A DNA stretch of 5,707 nucleotides, from positions 1-5,707 of the forward strand of contig DAIDKG010000031.1 in the NCBI GenBank assembly GCA_027450125.1, given 5' to 3'. The position numbers and the translations under genes are program-made. This DNA comes from Bordetella sp. (GTDB taxonomy: Bacteria > Pseudomonadota > Gammaproteobacteria > Burkholderiales > Burkholderiaceae_B). A model generated the notes under the pieces. That model worked only from the letters and a program-made list of their open reading frames with translations. It searched no databases and was not told where the DNA came from. Below are positions 1-4,776 of the stretch, one piece after another (the first letter of the stretch is position 1; each line of letters begins with the position of its first letter).

Positions 1-238
1 CGTCGAAGGTGAAGGTCAGGCGCCAGTTGCCGTTGACCCACACCGACCAGTGATCCGCCAGATGGCCGCTGAGGCGGTGCAGCCGCCAGCCCGGCAGGTT
101 CATGTCGCCGGCCGATTTCGCCTTGTCCAGTTGGTCGAGCAAGTTGCCGAGCCGCGTCGCATGCAGGGGCTGGATGCCGGCCTTGCTGCCGTTCTCGAAG
201 AACGCCTGCAGACCCTTGTGACGGAAAGTCTTGATCAC
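1..238 (-). CDS. higB: HigB-type toxin (RelE superfamily mRNA interferase), 3' end cut by window
   Basis: HigB toxins are small ribosome-dependent mRNA endonucleases, neutralised by a HigA antitoxin usually encoded just downstream. The reading frame starts with GTG at 238 (protein start M/V-IKTFRHKGLQAFFENGSK) and runs open off the left edge, giving 79 residues of a protein that is usually about 92 long. Family signs are the IKTFRHKGL start, the ATRLGNLLDQLDKA helix (about residues 27-40), the NLPGWRLHRLSG segment (47-58), and WSVWVNGNWRLTFTF (64-78), the conserved core before the lost C-terminus. GTG is chosen because it is where the family N-terminus begins, with a weak GAGAG ribosome site just upstream. 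The C-terminal residues and any higA lie outside the window, so whether the pair is intact cannot be judged. The fold assignment is firm from sequence resemblance; toxicity is inferred. Confidence 0.9.
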   Translation of the reverse strand, partial: MIKTFRHKGLQAFFENGSKAGIQPLHATRLGNLLDQLDKAKSAGDMNLPGWRLHRLSGHLADHWSVWVNGNWRLTFTFD

Positions 239-249
239 GCTCTCGACTG

Positions 250-271
250 TATCACGCAACTTTACGCGATA
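250..271. promoter_or_regulatory. probable HigA/HigBA operator dyad
   Basis: A 22-bp imperfect palindrome, arms TATCACGC and CGCGATA around an AT-richer centre, matches its own reverse complement at 16 of 22 positions. It lies 12 bp upstream of the higB GTG start. HigBA-type operons are commonly autorepressed by HigA binding a palindrome at the promoter, so this is the natural operator candidate. I could not assign convincing -35 and -10 boxes around it. The operator role is inferred from position and symmetry. Confidence 0.45.
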
Positions 272-433
272 CCACGATCAAGACCTTGCGCATTGCGCGG
301 GGATCAGCGAGCACGCTTGTCGGTAGGCTTTGCAGTAGAGACTCCCGGGTCCGAGCCAGACTTCCTTGCGTGGCAACGCCTTGCGAGGGTTTTTCGGTTT
401 CTTTCACCGGCACCAATGAAATCAACGACTTAG
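272..433. other. non-coding stretch, no gene recognised
   Basis: Open frames cross this part on the plus strand, but none has a recognisable domain, a ribosome site or family resemblance, and the longest runs straight through the strong terminator at 434-457. It may be the far 3' remnant of a lost plus-strand transcript, because a terminator without a gene follows it. I see no tRNA fold or attachment site here. Confidence 0.4.
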
Positions 434-457
434 AGCCCGCCTCTCGGCGGGCTTTTT
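434..457 (+). terminator. strong Rho-independent terminator, gene not visible
   Basis: A perfect 8-bp GC-rich stem (AGCCCGCC, loop TCTC, GGCGGGCT) runs directly into a run of five T on the plus strand, the classic intrinsic terminator form. No recognisable plus-strand gene ends upstream: the preceding 190 bases hold no convincing CDS and higB is on the other strand. It is therefore either the terminator of a lost or decayed gene, or a barrier insulating the locus. Its mirror lacks a T-run on the minus strand, so it should not stop minus-strand transcripts efficiently. Confidence 0.85.
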
Positions 458-474
458 CGTTGCCGGGTTACACG

Positions 475-581
475 GGGGTTTTTGACACCGACCGAAAATT
501 CACCAAGGGGCCATCGATGTCGGTCAACGTCGAAGGAGAGGCACGGAGATGCCGGCGCGCTCAACCATTGACGTGGCCTGA
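475..581 (+). mobile_element. possible relic of an IS21-type element end
   Basis: The stretch beginning TTTTTGACACCGACCGAAAA resembles the repeated GACCGAAAA-containing motifs near the ends of IS21-family elements. A partial inverted copy occurs at 519-527 (GTCGGTCAA against TTGAC and CCGAC at 482-492). A purine-rich ribosome-like site then precedes an ATG at 549 that starts MPARSTIDVA and stops at 579. IstA proteins often start MPA, but the remaining residues do not confirm it. No transposase body is present, so at most this is a short scar. The call rests on remembered motif resemblance and is tentative. Confidence 0.25.
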
Positions 582-615
582 GTCATCCGAGCAACTCGGG
601 GACTTGTGGCGTAAA

Positions 616-631
616 ATGAGGCTTTCCTCAT
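616..631. repeat. perfect inverted repeat upstream of the regulator gene
   Basis: ATGAGG, a four-base centre CTTT, then CCTCAT: a perfect 6-bp inverted repeat ending 38 bp before the regulator start at 670. The right arm overlaps CATAAT (629-634), a plausible -10 element, though no good -35 box sits at normal spacing. Its position allows a role as an operator, perhaps autoregulatory, or as a short hairpin in the leader. The role is inferred. Confidence 0.35.
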
Positions 632-669
632 AATCCGCCCTTCCAGGACGTTCGGCCGGCTACGCCATC

Positions 670-1617
670 ATGCATCGAATCGGATTCTTCGTTTGCCATG
701 GTCATGACGCCCTTGATCTTGCCGGGCCGCTTTCGGCTTTCAACCAGGCGGCCACAGCCGCTGGCCATGCCCCTTACGATTTGCAGGTAATCTCGCAGGC
801 GGGCGGGCCGGTTCTCAGCAATGCCGGGCTTGCGATCGAGACAAAGCCCTTCGGGCGGCGCACCTTCGACACCGTCATTTTCGTGGGCGGTGATATCGGT
901 CCGATGCAGACGCCGGAAAACGTGGCCGCTGCCAGGAAACTGGGCAACAGGACCGAGCGGGTGGCAAGCGTATGCACCGGTGCATTCCTGCTTGCGGAAG
1001 CGACCTTGCTGGACGATCGGAGAGCGACAACCCACTGGCGATATATCGCTCAATTGCAGTCGCGCTTTCCTCGCGTCAGAGTCGAGGGAGACAGCATCTA
1101 TATCGCGGACGGTCGCATCTGGACCTCGGCGGGCATCGCTTCGGGAATAGACTTGGCGCTGGCGATGATAGAAAAAGACATGGGCGCGGAAATCGCGCGC
1201 GCCGTCTCCAAGCTTTTGGTTGTGGCGTATCGCCGACCAGGAGGCCAGTCCCAATTCTCCGCCATGTCCCAAATGGAACCGGAGTCGGATCGCATCCGCG
1301 CCGCCCTGAGTTTTGCCAGGGAACATCTGGCGGAAGCACTTCCTGTCGAGCGACTCGCAGAGGCTGCGAGTTTAAGTCCGCGGCAGTTCGGACGCGCCTT
1401 TCGCCGCGAGACTGGTGAAACGCCTGCAAAGGCAGTCGAGCGTTTGCGAGTCGAAGCGGCGCGGCTGCGCTTGCGGGACGGTAGCGAACCGATCGAAACG
1501 ATTGCCCTGGCTGTGGGGTTCACCGATCCGGAAAGAATGCGAAGGGCTTTTGTCAAACTGCATGGACATCCTCCGCAATCGATCCGGCGCGAGAGTCGCT
1601 TTTTCGGCAGGCGCTAA
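670..1617 (+). CDS. GlxA-type transcriptional regulator: DJ-1/PfpI sensor domain plus AraC DNA-binding domain
   Basis: A 315-residue regulator, the usual length for the GlxA/FtrA group, which couples a DJ-1/PfpI-like (class I glutamine amidotransferase-like) ligand domain to an AraC DNA-binding domain. Residues 4-175 are the DJ-1 part: HDALDLAGP (12-20), FVGGD (71-75), and the nucleophile-elbow motif ASVCTGAFLLAEATLL with Cys102, then ATTHW (119-123). Residues about 206-308 form the AraC domain with two helix-turn-helix units, LAEAASLSPRQFGRAFRRE and then IALAVGFTDPERMRRAF. The position of the DJ-1 glutamate is Ser22 here, which fits sensing rather than catalysis. No clear ribosome site precedes the ATG; there is no in-frame alternative just upstream. 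It converges on the minus-strand SDR/DJ-1/SnoaL genes and is their likely regulator, though this is inferred from proximity alone. Confidence 0.93.
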   Translation: MHRIGFFVCHGHDALDLAGPLSAFNQAATAAGHAPYDLQVISQAGGPVLSNAGLAIETKPFGRRTFDTVIFVGGDIGPMQTPENVAAARKLGNRTERVASVCTGAFLLAEATLLDDRRATTHWRYIAQLQSRFPRVRVEGDSIYIADGRIWTSAGIASGIDLALAMIEKDMGAEIARAVSKLLVVAYRRPGGQSQFSAMSQMEPESDRIRAALSFAREHLAEALPVERLAEAASLSPRQFGRAFRRETGETPAKAVERLRVEAARLRLRDGSEPIETIALAVGFTDPERMRRAFVKLHGHPPQSIRRESRFFGRR

Positions 1618-1697
1618 TCGATCGACGAAGCGCTCCTGACGGTGCCAACTGCGCGGGCGCGCCGGCAAAACTTTGCGGGCATCAAGCGCATGGCGCC

Positions 1698-1709
1698 GTT
1701 CCATGGAAC
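1698..1709. repeat. 12-bp perfect palindrome in the convergent gap
   Basis: GTTCCATGGAAC is a perfect palindrome in the 239-bp gap between the convergent regulator and SnoaL-like genes. It has no T-run and is not placed like a promoter operator. I see no gene and no convincing bidirectional terminator in the rest of the gap (1618-1856). Confidence 0.3.
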
Positions 1710-1856
1710 CCAGGACGCGTTTCGCGTATCTGCGAGCGCTGGCAAAACGCCGTTCAGTGATCTCCAGCGCCCGCCCGCGGACGTTTTCCAGAACATCGAG
1801 GGGCCGTCGATAACGACACGCTCATCGCAGGGGAGGCGCCATATAACCGCAGCTTC

Positions 1857-2321
1857 TCATGGAGCGTAGCTGCTCCACATGTCGCGATGCAGCTTCCAGA
1901 CGCCGCCCCGCTTCAAGAAGATGAGTATTTGCTTGGCATGGATCTGGAGCTTTCCGTCATGATCGCGAACGTCGACATCTGAGACTTCAGTCACCGTCTG
2001 ATTGTCGCCGTAGAACTCGTAATTGCTGAAAGACACCGAGCCCGGCCGGGATCCGGCGTAGGCCTTGGCGAAGTACGCGGTAATCGCGGCGTTTCCCGTG
2101 ACCCTGTCGCCTCCAGGCGGCAAGAGCGCGCCGTCTTTTGTATAGAGATGGCCTATCGCGGCGTAGTCCCCCCGCCGAAAGGCGTGGGCCCATCGTGCGT
2201 TCTGGGCCTTGATGGCCGCCTCGGTTCGGCGTGCCGGGCCATTTGCCAATGCCGGCATGGCGAACCCGAATGTAGAAATGCCAACTGCAAGGGCTGCGGT
2301 AAAAAAACGAATCGATCTCAC
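1857..2321 (-). CDS. exported SnoaL-like / DUF4440 (NTF2-fold) protein
   Basis: This encodes 154 residues. The SnoaL/DUF4440 group has a cone-shaped NTF2-like fold with a ligand pocket; members act as cyclases, isomerases, hydrolases or non-catalytic binders, so the reaction cannot be named. Residues 1-26 form a Sec signal peptide: basic start RSIR, hydrophobic FFTAALAVGISTFGFAMP, and the cleavage site ALA before NG, so the mature protein is probably periplasmic. The mature part shows AIKAQNARWAHAFRRGDYAAIGHLY (35-60), DGALLPPGGDRVTGNAAITAYF (63-84), and the closing strands QILIFLKRGGVWKLHRDMW (131-149). GTG at 2321 is chosen because AGGA lies 9 bases upstream and it puts the basic residues at the start of the signal peptide; a longer ATG frame from 2363 would add 14 unlikely residues. 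It follows the exported DJ-1 gene by 129 bp on the same strand and may be cotranscribed. Confidence 0.85.
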   Translation of the reverse strand: MRSIRFFTAALAVGISTFGFAMPALANGPARRTEAAIKAQNARWAHAFRRGDYAAIGHLYTKDGALLPPGGDRVTGNAAITAYFAKAYAGSRPGSVSFSNYEFYGDNQTVTEVSDVDVRDHDGKLQIHAKQILIFLKRGGVWKLHRDMWSSYAP

Positions 2322-2334
2322 TTTTTGATTTCCT
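2312..2334 (-). promoter_or_regulatory. ribosome binding site deciding the GTG start of the SnoaL-like gene
   Basis: On the minus strand ACAGGAAATC precedes GTG with an A-rich nine-base spacer. This purine-rich site favours the GTG at 2321 over the upstream in-frame ATG at 2363, which would translate through it. Confidence 0.6.
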
Positions 2335-2382
2335 GTCAAAAAAATCCGATGAAAGACGGCCATCAGGTTGGGGCGGATGGCT

Positions 2383-2441
2383 CAGGCAATGCGCATGGTG
2401 GCCTCGTCGCGCACCCCCGATCTTCCTATGCGTATTGCCTG
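2383..2441. repeat. 14-bp inverted repeat between the exported DJ-1 and SnoaL-like genes
   Basis: CAGGCAATGCGCAT at 2383-2396 and ATGCGTATTGCCTG at 2428-2441 are inverted copies matching at 13 of 14 positions, separated by 31 bp. The repeat starts 10 bp after the DJ-1 stop and ends about 60 bp before the SnoaL-like start. As RNA it would fold into a long stem with a large loop, but no T-run follows on the minus strand, so a simple intrinsic terminator is unlikely. Other readings are an mRNA stabiliser or processing element between cistrons, a pair of opposed protein binding sites, or a small palindromic repeat element. Confidence 0.6.
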
Positions 2442-2450
2442 GGAACGATT

Positions 2451-3308
2451 TCAGTCCAGACCCGGAATCAAGGCGAGGCCTTTCGATGCGTTCGGCAGTA
2501 TTTTGTCGACCATGGCGAGAATTTGCGGCGGCGCATCGCTGGGATCACCGCAATGGAAGGGGGGCGCCGGGTCATAGGCGATCAGCAGCTGCGTAAATTC
2601 GGCCGCCTTGCGTCCGCGCAGTTTTTCTGCGACACGCAGCGCGAAATCGATGCCGGCAGTTACGCCTCCCCCGCTCATGAATCGTCCGTTGTCGTCTTCC
2701 ACGAAACGTTCCGCCACAGGAATCGCGCCATATTTGGGCAGCTCGTTGAGGAAAGCCCAATGGCATCCGCTGCGCTTGCCCTTGAGCACGCCCGTTGCGG
2801 CCAGCACGAGCGAGCCGTTGCAGACCGAGGTCACATACTTGGCGCCCTCGGCCAGACGACGGATCTGCGCCTGGTACCCCGGTCCCATCGGTGCGCTCAG
2901 GTTGGATCCGCCGGGAACCAGGATCAAGTCGGTTTTCTCGATATCGGCCAATCTTTCGGTATTGCCGTAGACGACCCCGAATTCGAGTGTCACGTGGCCG
3001 CCATTGAGACTCGCGTAGCGAACCTTGGTATTGGGCAGCCGGTGGAAAATCTCGCTGGGCCCGGCGAAATCAAGAAGCGTGCCTCCGTCGTAAGTCACAA
3101 TCAGAATATTGAGCGGCTCATCCTGGGCGAGGCTGCCCGCCTTGCTTGCGGTCTGCGCATAGGCAGGGGTGGCGTGCCCGAGCAATGCTGCGCCTCCCGC
3201 GACCGCGGCTAGAGCTGCGACGCCGCCCAGCTTGAGCGCATCGCGGCGTGAATGGCTTGCGCCGGTGAGTTGCTCATAGGAATCGCTGTTTTCGTGATGT
3301 TCGATCAA
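2451..3308 (-). CDS. Tat-exported DJ-1/PfpI family protein (isonitrile hydratase-like)
   Basis: A 285-residue protein. Residues 1-51 are a twin-arginine signal peptide: HSRRDALKLGG (19-29) matches the SRRxFLK pattern, followed by a hydrophobic stretch AALAAVAGGAALLG and cleavage at AYA before QTAS. The mature part (65-270) is a DJ-1/PfpI domain: NILIVTYDGGTLLDFAGPSEIF with Asp80 and Glu86, LILVPGG (128-134), nucleophile elbow TSVCNGSLVLAATGVLKG with Cys163, then GCHW (181-184) and GGGVTAGIDFAL (213-224). Bacterial relatives include isonitrile hydratases and uncharacterised amidase-like proteins. The residue after the nucleophile is Asn rather than the Thr seen in the local regulator. The start is TTG at 3308, eight bases after AAGGAG; translation from the upstream ATG at 3434 would bury the Tat motif. 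It lies 150 bp downstream of the SDR gene on the same strand. The family is sure; the substrate is unknown. Confidence 0.9.
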   Translation of the reverse strand: MIEHHENSDSYEQLTGASHSRRDALKLGGVAALAAVAGGAALLGHATPAYAQTASKAGSLAQDEPLNILIVTYDGGTLLDFAGPSEIFHRLPNTKVRYASLNGGHVTLEFGVVYGNTERLADIEKTDLILVPGGSNLSAPMGPGYQAQIRRLAEGAKYVTSVCNGSLVLAATGVLKGKRSGCHWAFLNELPKYGAIPVAERFVEDDNGRFMSGGGVTAGIDFALRVAEKLRGRKAAEFTQLLIAYDPAPPFHCGDPSDAPPQILAMVDKILPNASKGLALIPGLD

Positions 3309-3322
3309 GATAATTTCTCCTT
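3306..3322 (-). promoter_or_regulatory. strong ribosome binding site deciding a TTG start
   Basis: On the minus strand AAGGAG is followed by the eight bases AAATTATC and then TTG. This near-ideal site fixes the rare TTG start of the DJ-1 gene and yields a Tat signal peptide of normal length. Confidence 0.75.
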
Positions 3323-3458
3323 GTACCTGGGCTCGTCCGTAAGCGCAGTCAGGCCGGGCCGGATTGAAGATCCACCAAAGGGCGCAAAGCCTGTGGGTCG
3401 TTTTGAAGTATGGATAGGCCTCGATGGCGTCCAAAGGCCGACATCGGGCACCGCAGGC

Positions 3459-4205
3459 CTAAAGCTGCGAGGCTCCGCCATCAACGATCATTTCGGTGCC
3501 GATGACATAAGCCGATTCGTCGCTGGCGAGATAAAGCGCTGCGTAGGCGACATCCTCTGCCTTGCCCATGTGGCCGGCCGGTATGGTTTTCGCCATGGCC
3601 TGCTTGCGTTCGCGGACGGCCTCGTCGGACAACCCCCACTTGCTTAACAGGGGGGTATCCATTGCGCCCGGGGCGATGGCATTGAAGCGGATCTTCCGGC
3701 CGAGAAACTCATACGACCAGCTTCGCGCAAGCGAGCGCACGGCTGCCTTTGCGGCTGCGGTCAACGAAATCCCGTGCTTTCCGGTTTGATCCACGAACGA
3801 TGTGTTGAGAATGACCGAGGCGCCTTCCCGCAAGTCGGCCAGCACCGCCTGAAGCGTGAACACCACGCCCTTGACGTTGATGTCCATGATTTTGCTGTAG
3901 AGCTCCTCGTCGATTTCTTCGAGCGCGGAAGGAAAAGCCCAGCCGGCGTTGGCGAACACGACATCGAGGCCGCCGAACTTCTCTTTAATCGTTGTGGCAA
4001 TGGCCCGCATGTCGCTGATCGAGCGCACGTCGCCCTTGAGGACCAGCGCATTCTCGCCAAGCTCGGATTTCACACGTTCAAATACGGTTTCATCGCGGCC
4101 AGTTACCGCCACCCGGGCGCCTTGCGCAATGAAGAGCTTGGCAGTGGCTAGGCCGATGCCGCTCGTGCCGCCCGTGATCAAAGCTGACTTGTTCTTAAGT
4201 CTCAT
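3459..4205 (-). CDS. classical-type SDR oxidoreductase with an altered active site
   Basis: A 248-residue short-chain dehydrogenase/reductase of full family length, probably cytoplasmic. The NAD(P)-binding Rossmann part is intact: TGGTSGIG (11-18), TGR with Arg37 after the second strand (hinting at NADP, uncertain), GDV with Asp59, NAG (86-88). Asn110 in MDINVKG, Ser136 in ILNTSF, and IAPGAMDTPLL (177-187) are also as expected, and the C-terminus YVIGTEMIVDGG is typical. The catalytic YxxxK motif, however, reads T149-A-A-A-K153: Tyr is replaced by Thr while Lys is kept. The ATG start has AAAGGA eight bases upstream. It is the first gene of a probable minus-strand group with the exported DJ-1 and SnoaL-like genes, behind a promoter and an inverted-repeat operator. 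The substrate is unknown; normal dehydrogenase activity is doubtful. Confidence 0.93.
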   Translation of the reverse strand: MRLKNKSALITGGTSGIGLATAKLFIAQGARVAVTGRDETVFERVKSELGENALVLKGDVRSISDMRAIATTIKEKFGGLDVVFANAGWAFPSALEEIDEELYSKIMDINVKGVVFTLQAVLADLREGASVILNTSFVDQTGKHGISLTAAAKAAVRSLARSWSYEFLGRKIRFNAIAPGAMDTPLLSKWGLSDEAVRERKQAMAKTIPAGHMGKAEDVAYAALYLASDESAYVIGTEMIVDGGASQL

Positions 4206-4245
4206 ATCTACGTTCCTTTCTTTGCTTCACCGTTGATCGAGCCAC

Positions 4246-4271
4246 GATTCAAGTGCGGCGGCATTTGAATC
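4246..4271. promoter_or_regulatory. 26-bp near-perfect inverted repeat, likely operator of the SDR gene
   Basis: The arms GATTCAAGTGC and GCATTTGAATC flank a 4-base centre GGCG; the arms match at 10 of 11 positions. It lies 40 bp upstream of the SDR start and just downstream of the predicted promoter, around +14 to +39, where a bound repressor would block transcription. Palindromes of this kind are usual for dimeric TetR-, LysR- or MarR-like regulators, whereas AraC proteins more often bind direct repeats, so the local GlxA-type regulator is not the obvious binder. I found no second copy in the window. Confidence 0.65.
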
Positions 4272-4290
4272 AAGCTGACTTCGCCAGCAA

Positions 4291-4318
4291 ATTATCGAGC
4301 AAGCAAGGAATGACTCAA
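4291..4318 (-). promoter_or_regulatory. sigma70-type promoter of the SDR gene
   Basis: On the minus strand TTGAGT (4318-4313), a 16-base spacer and GATAAT (4296-4291) make a good housekeeping-type promoter. Transcription would start near 4284, giving a leader of about 80 bases that contains the 26-bp inverted repeat. It lies between the IS630 remnant and the SDR gene. Prediction from consensus only. Confidence 0.5.
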
Positions 4319-4381
4319 AGGACGTAGAACCCTCAAAAACCGCCATGGCTGCCAAAACGACGAACGGTGCGGATCCGGTGC

Positions 4382-4677
4382 TCAGCGCGGTGGGTCCAGG
4401 TAAAGGCCGACGATGTCGCGCACCTTGTCGACGAACGTCGGATCCGTCGACAGCTTCAACGTTTCCTGGCGATGGGGCTGCAAGCCGAAGGCACGCCGGA
4501 TGCGCGAAATCGCCGTCCGCGACATGCCCATCGCATGGGCCATCGTGCGCGTGCTCCAGTGCGTGGCCCCGCTGGGCACGCTCTCCAGGGTTCGGGCGAT
4601 CCCCGCGTCACTCGCGCATCATCGATGCTCCGCGGTGCCCCCGAGCGCGGCGCGTCCGGCAGCCCATCGATGCGCTG
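4382..4677 (-). pseudogene. IS630-family transposase fragment, frameshifted and truncated at both ends
   Basis: Two reading frames join into one IS630-type N-terminal region. The first (4677-4609) gives QRIDGLPDAPRSGAPRSIDDARV; the second (4600-4382) gives IARTLESVPSGATHWSTR, then TMAHAMGMSRTAISRIRRAFGL, LQPHRQETLKLS, and TFVDKVRDIVGLYLDPP before a stop. Intact relatives read without a break across this join, so a one-base loss between about 4601 and 4608 is the simplest explanation. The helix-turn-helix for DNA binding is here, but the first several dozen residues and the whole DDE catalytic domain, which would begin shortly after the PP motif, are missing. It cannot be active. It lies between pbpC and the SDR cassette, marking an old insertion or rearrangement boundary. 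The 105-residue and longer plus-strand frames over it are shadows. Confidence 0.85.
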
Positions 4678-4776
4678 GCAATGAAATCAAGGCCACTCTT
4701 GGGTGCCTTTTGCTTCCATCACTGAGTAAGGCCGACTCAGGCCTCAGGGGCCTTCATGGTGTCACTGCGAGAGACC

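Noticed and set aside
310..360. A tRNA-like segment around GACTCCCGGGTCCGAGCC
   Set aside because: It cannot be folded into a proper T-arm, acceptor stem and anticodon arm.
50..433. A 127-codon plus-strand frame over higB
   Set aside because: It is the antisense shadow of the clearly recognisable HigB frame.
286..633. A 115-codon plus-strand frame left of the regulator
   Set aside because: It runs through the terminator hairpin at 434-457, shows no domain, and has low-complexity basic composition typical of chance frames in GC-rich DNA.
1642..1869. A 75-codon plus-strand frame after the regulator
   Set aside because: No ribosome site, no family resemblance, and it runs into the end of the SnoaL-like gene on the other strand.
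2148..3212. A 354-codon plus-strand frame, longer than the genes beneath it
   Set aside because: It is antisense to the exported DJ-1 gene and the start of the SnoaL-like gene, both of which have family motifs and ribosome sites; long antisense frames are common at this composition.
414..4690. A shared 12-mer CAATGAAATCAA at 414-425 and 4679-4690 as possible attachment sites bounding an island
   Set aside because: About one chance 12-mer pair is expected in a window this size, there is no integrase or tRNA, and the similarity stops outside the 12 bases.
4722..4754. Small inverted repeats after pbpC (CTGAGT/ACTCAG and AAGGCC/GGCCTT) as a terminator
   Set aside because: The stems are only 6 bp and neither is followed by a T-run on the minus strand.
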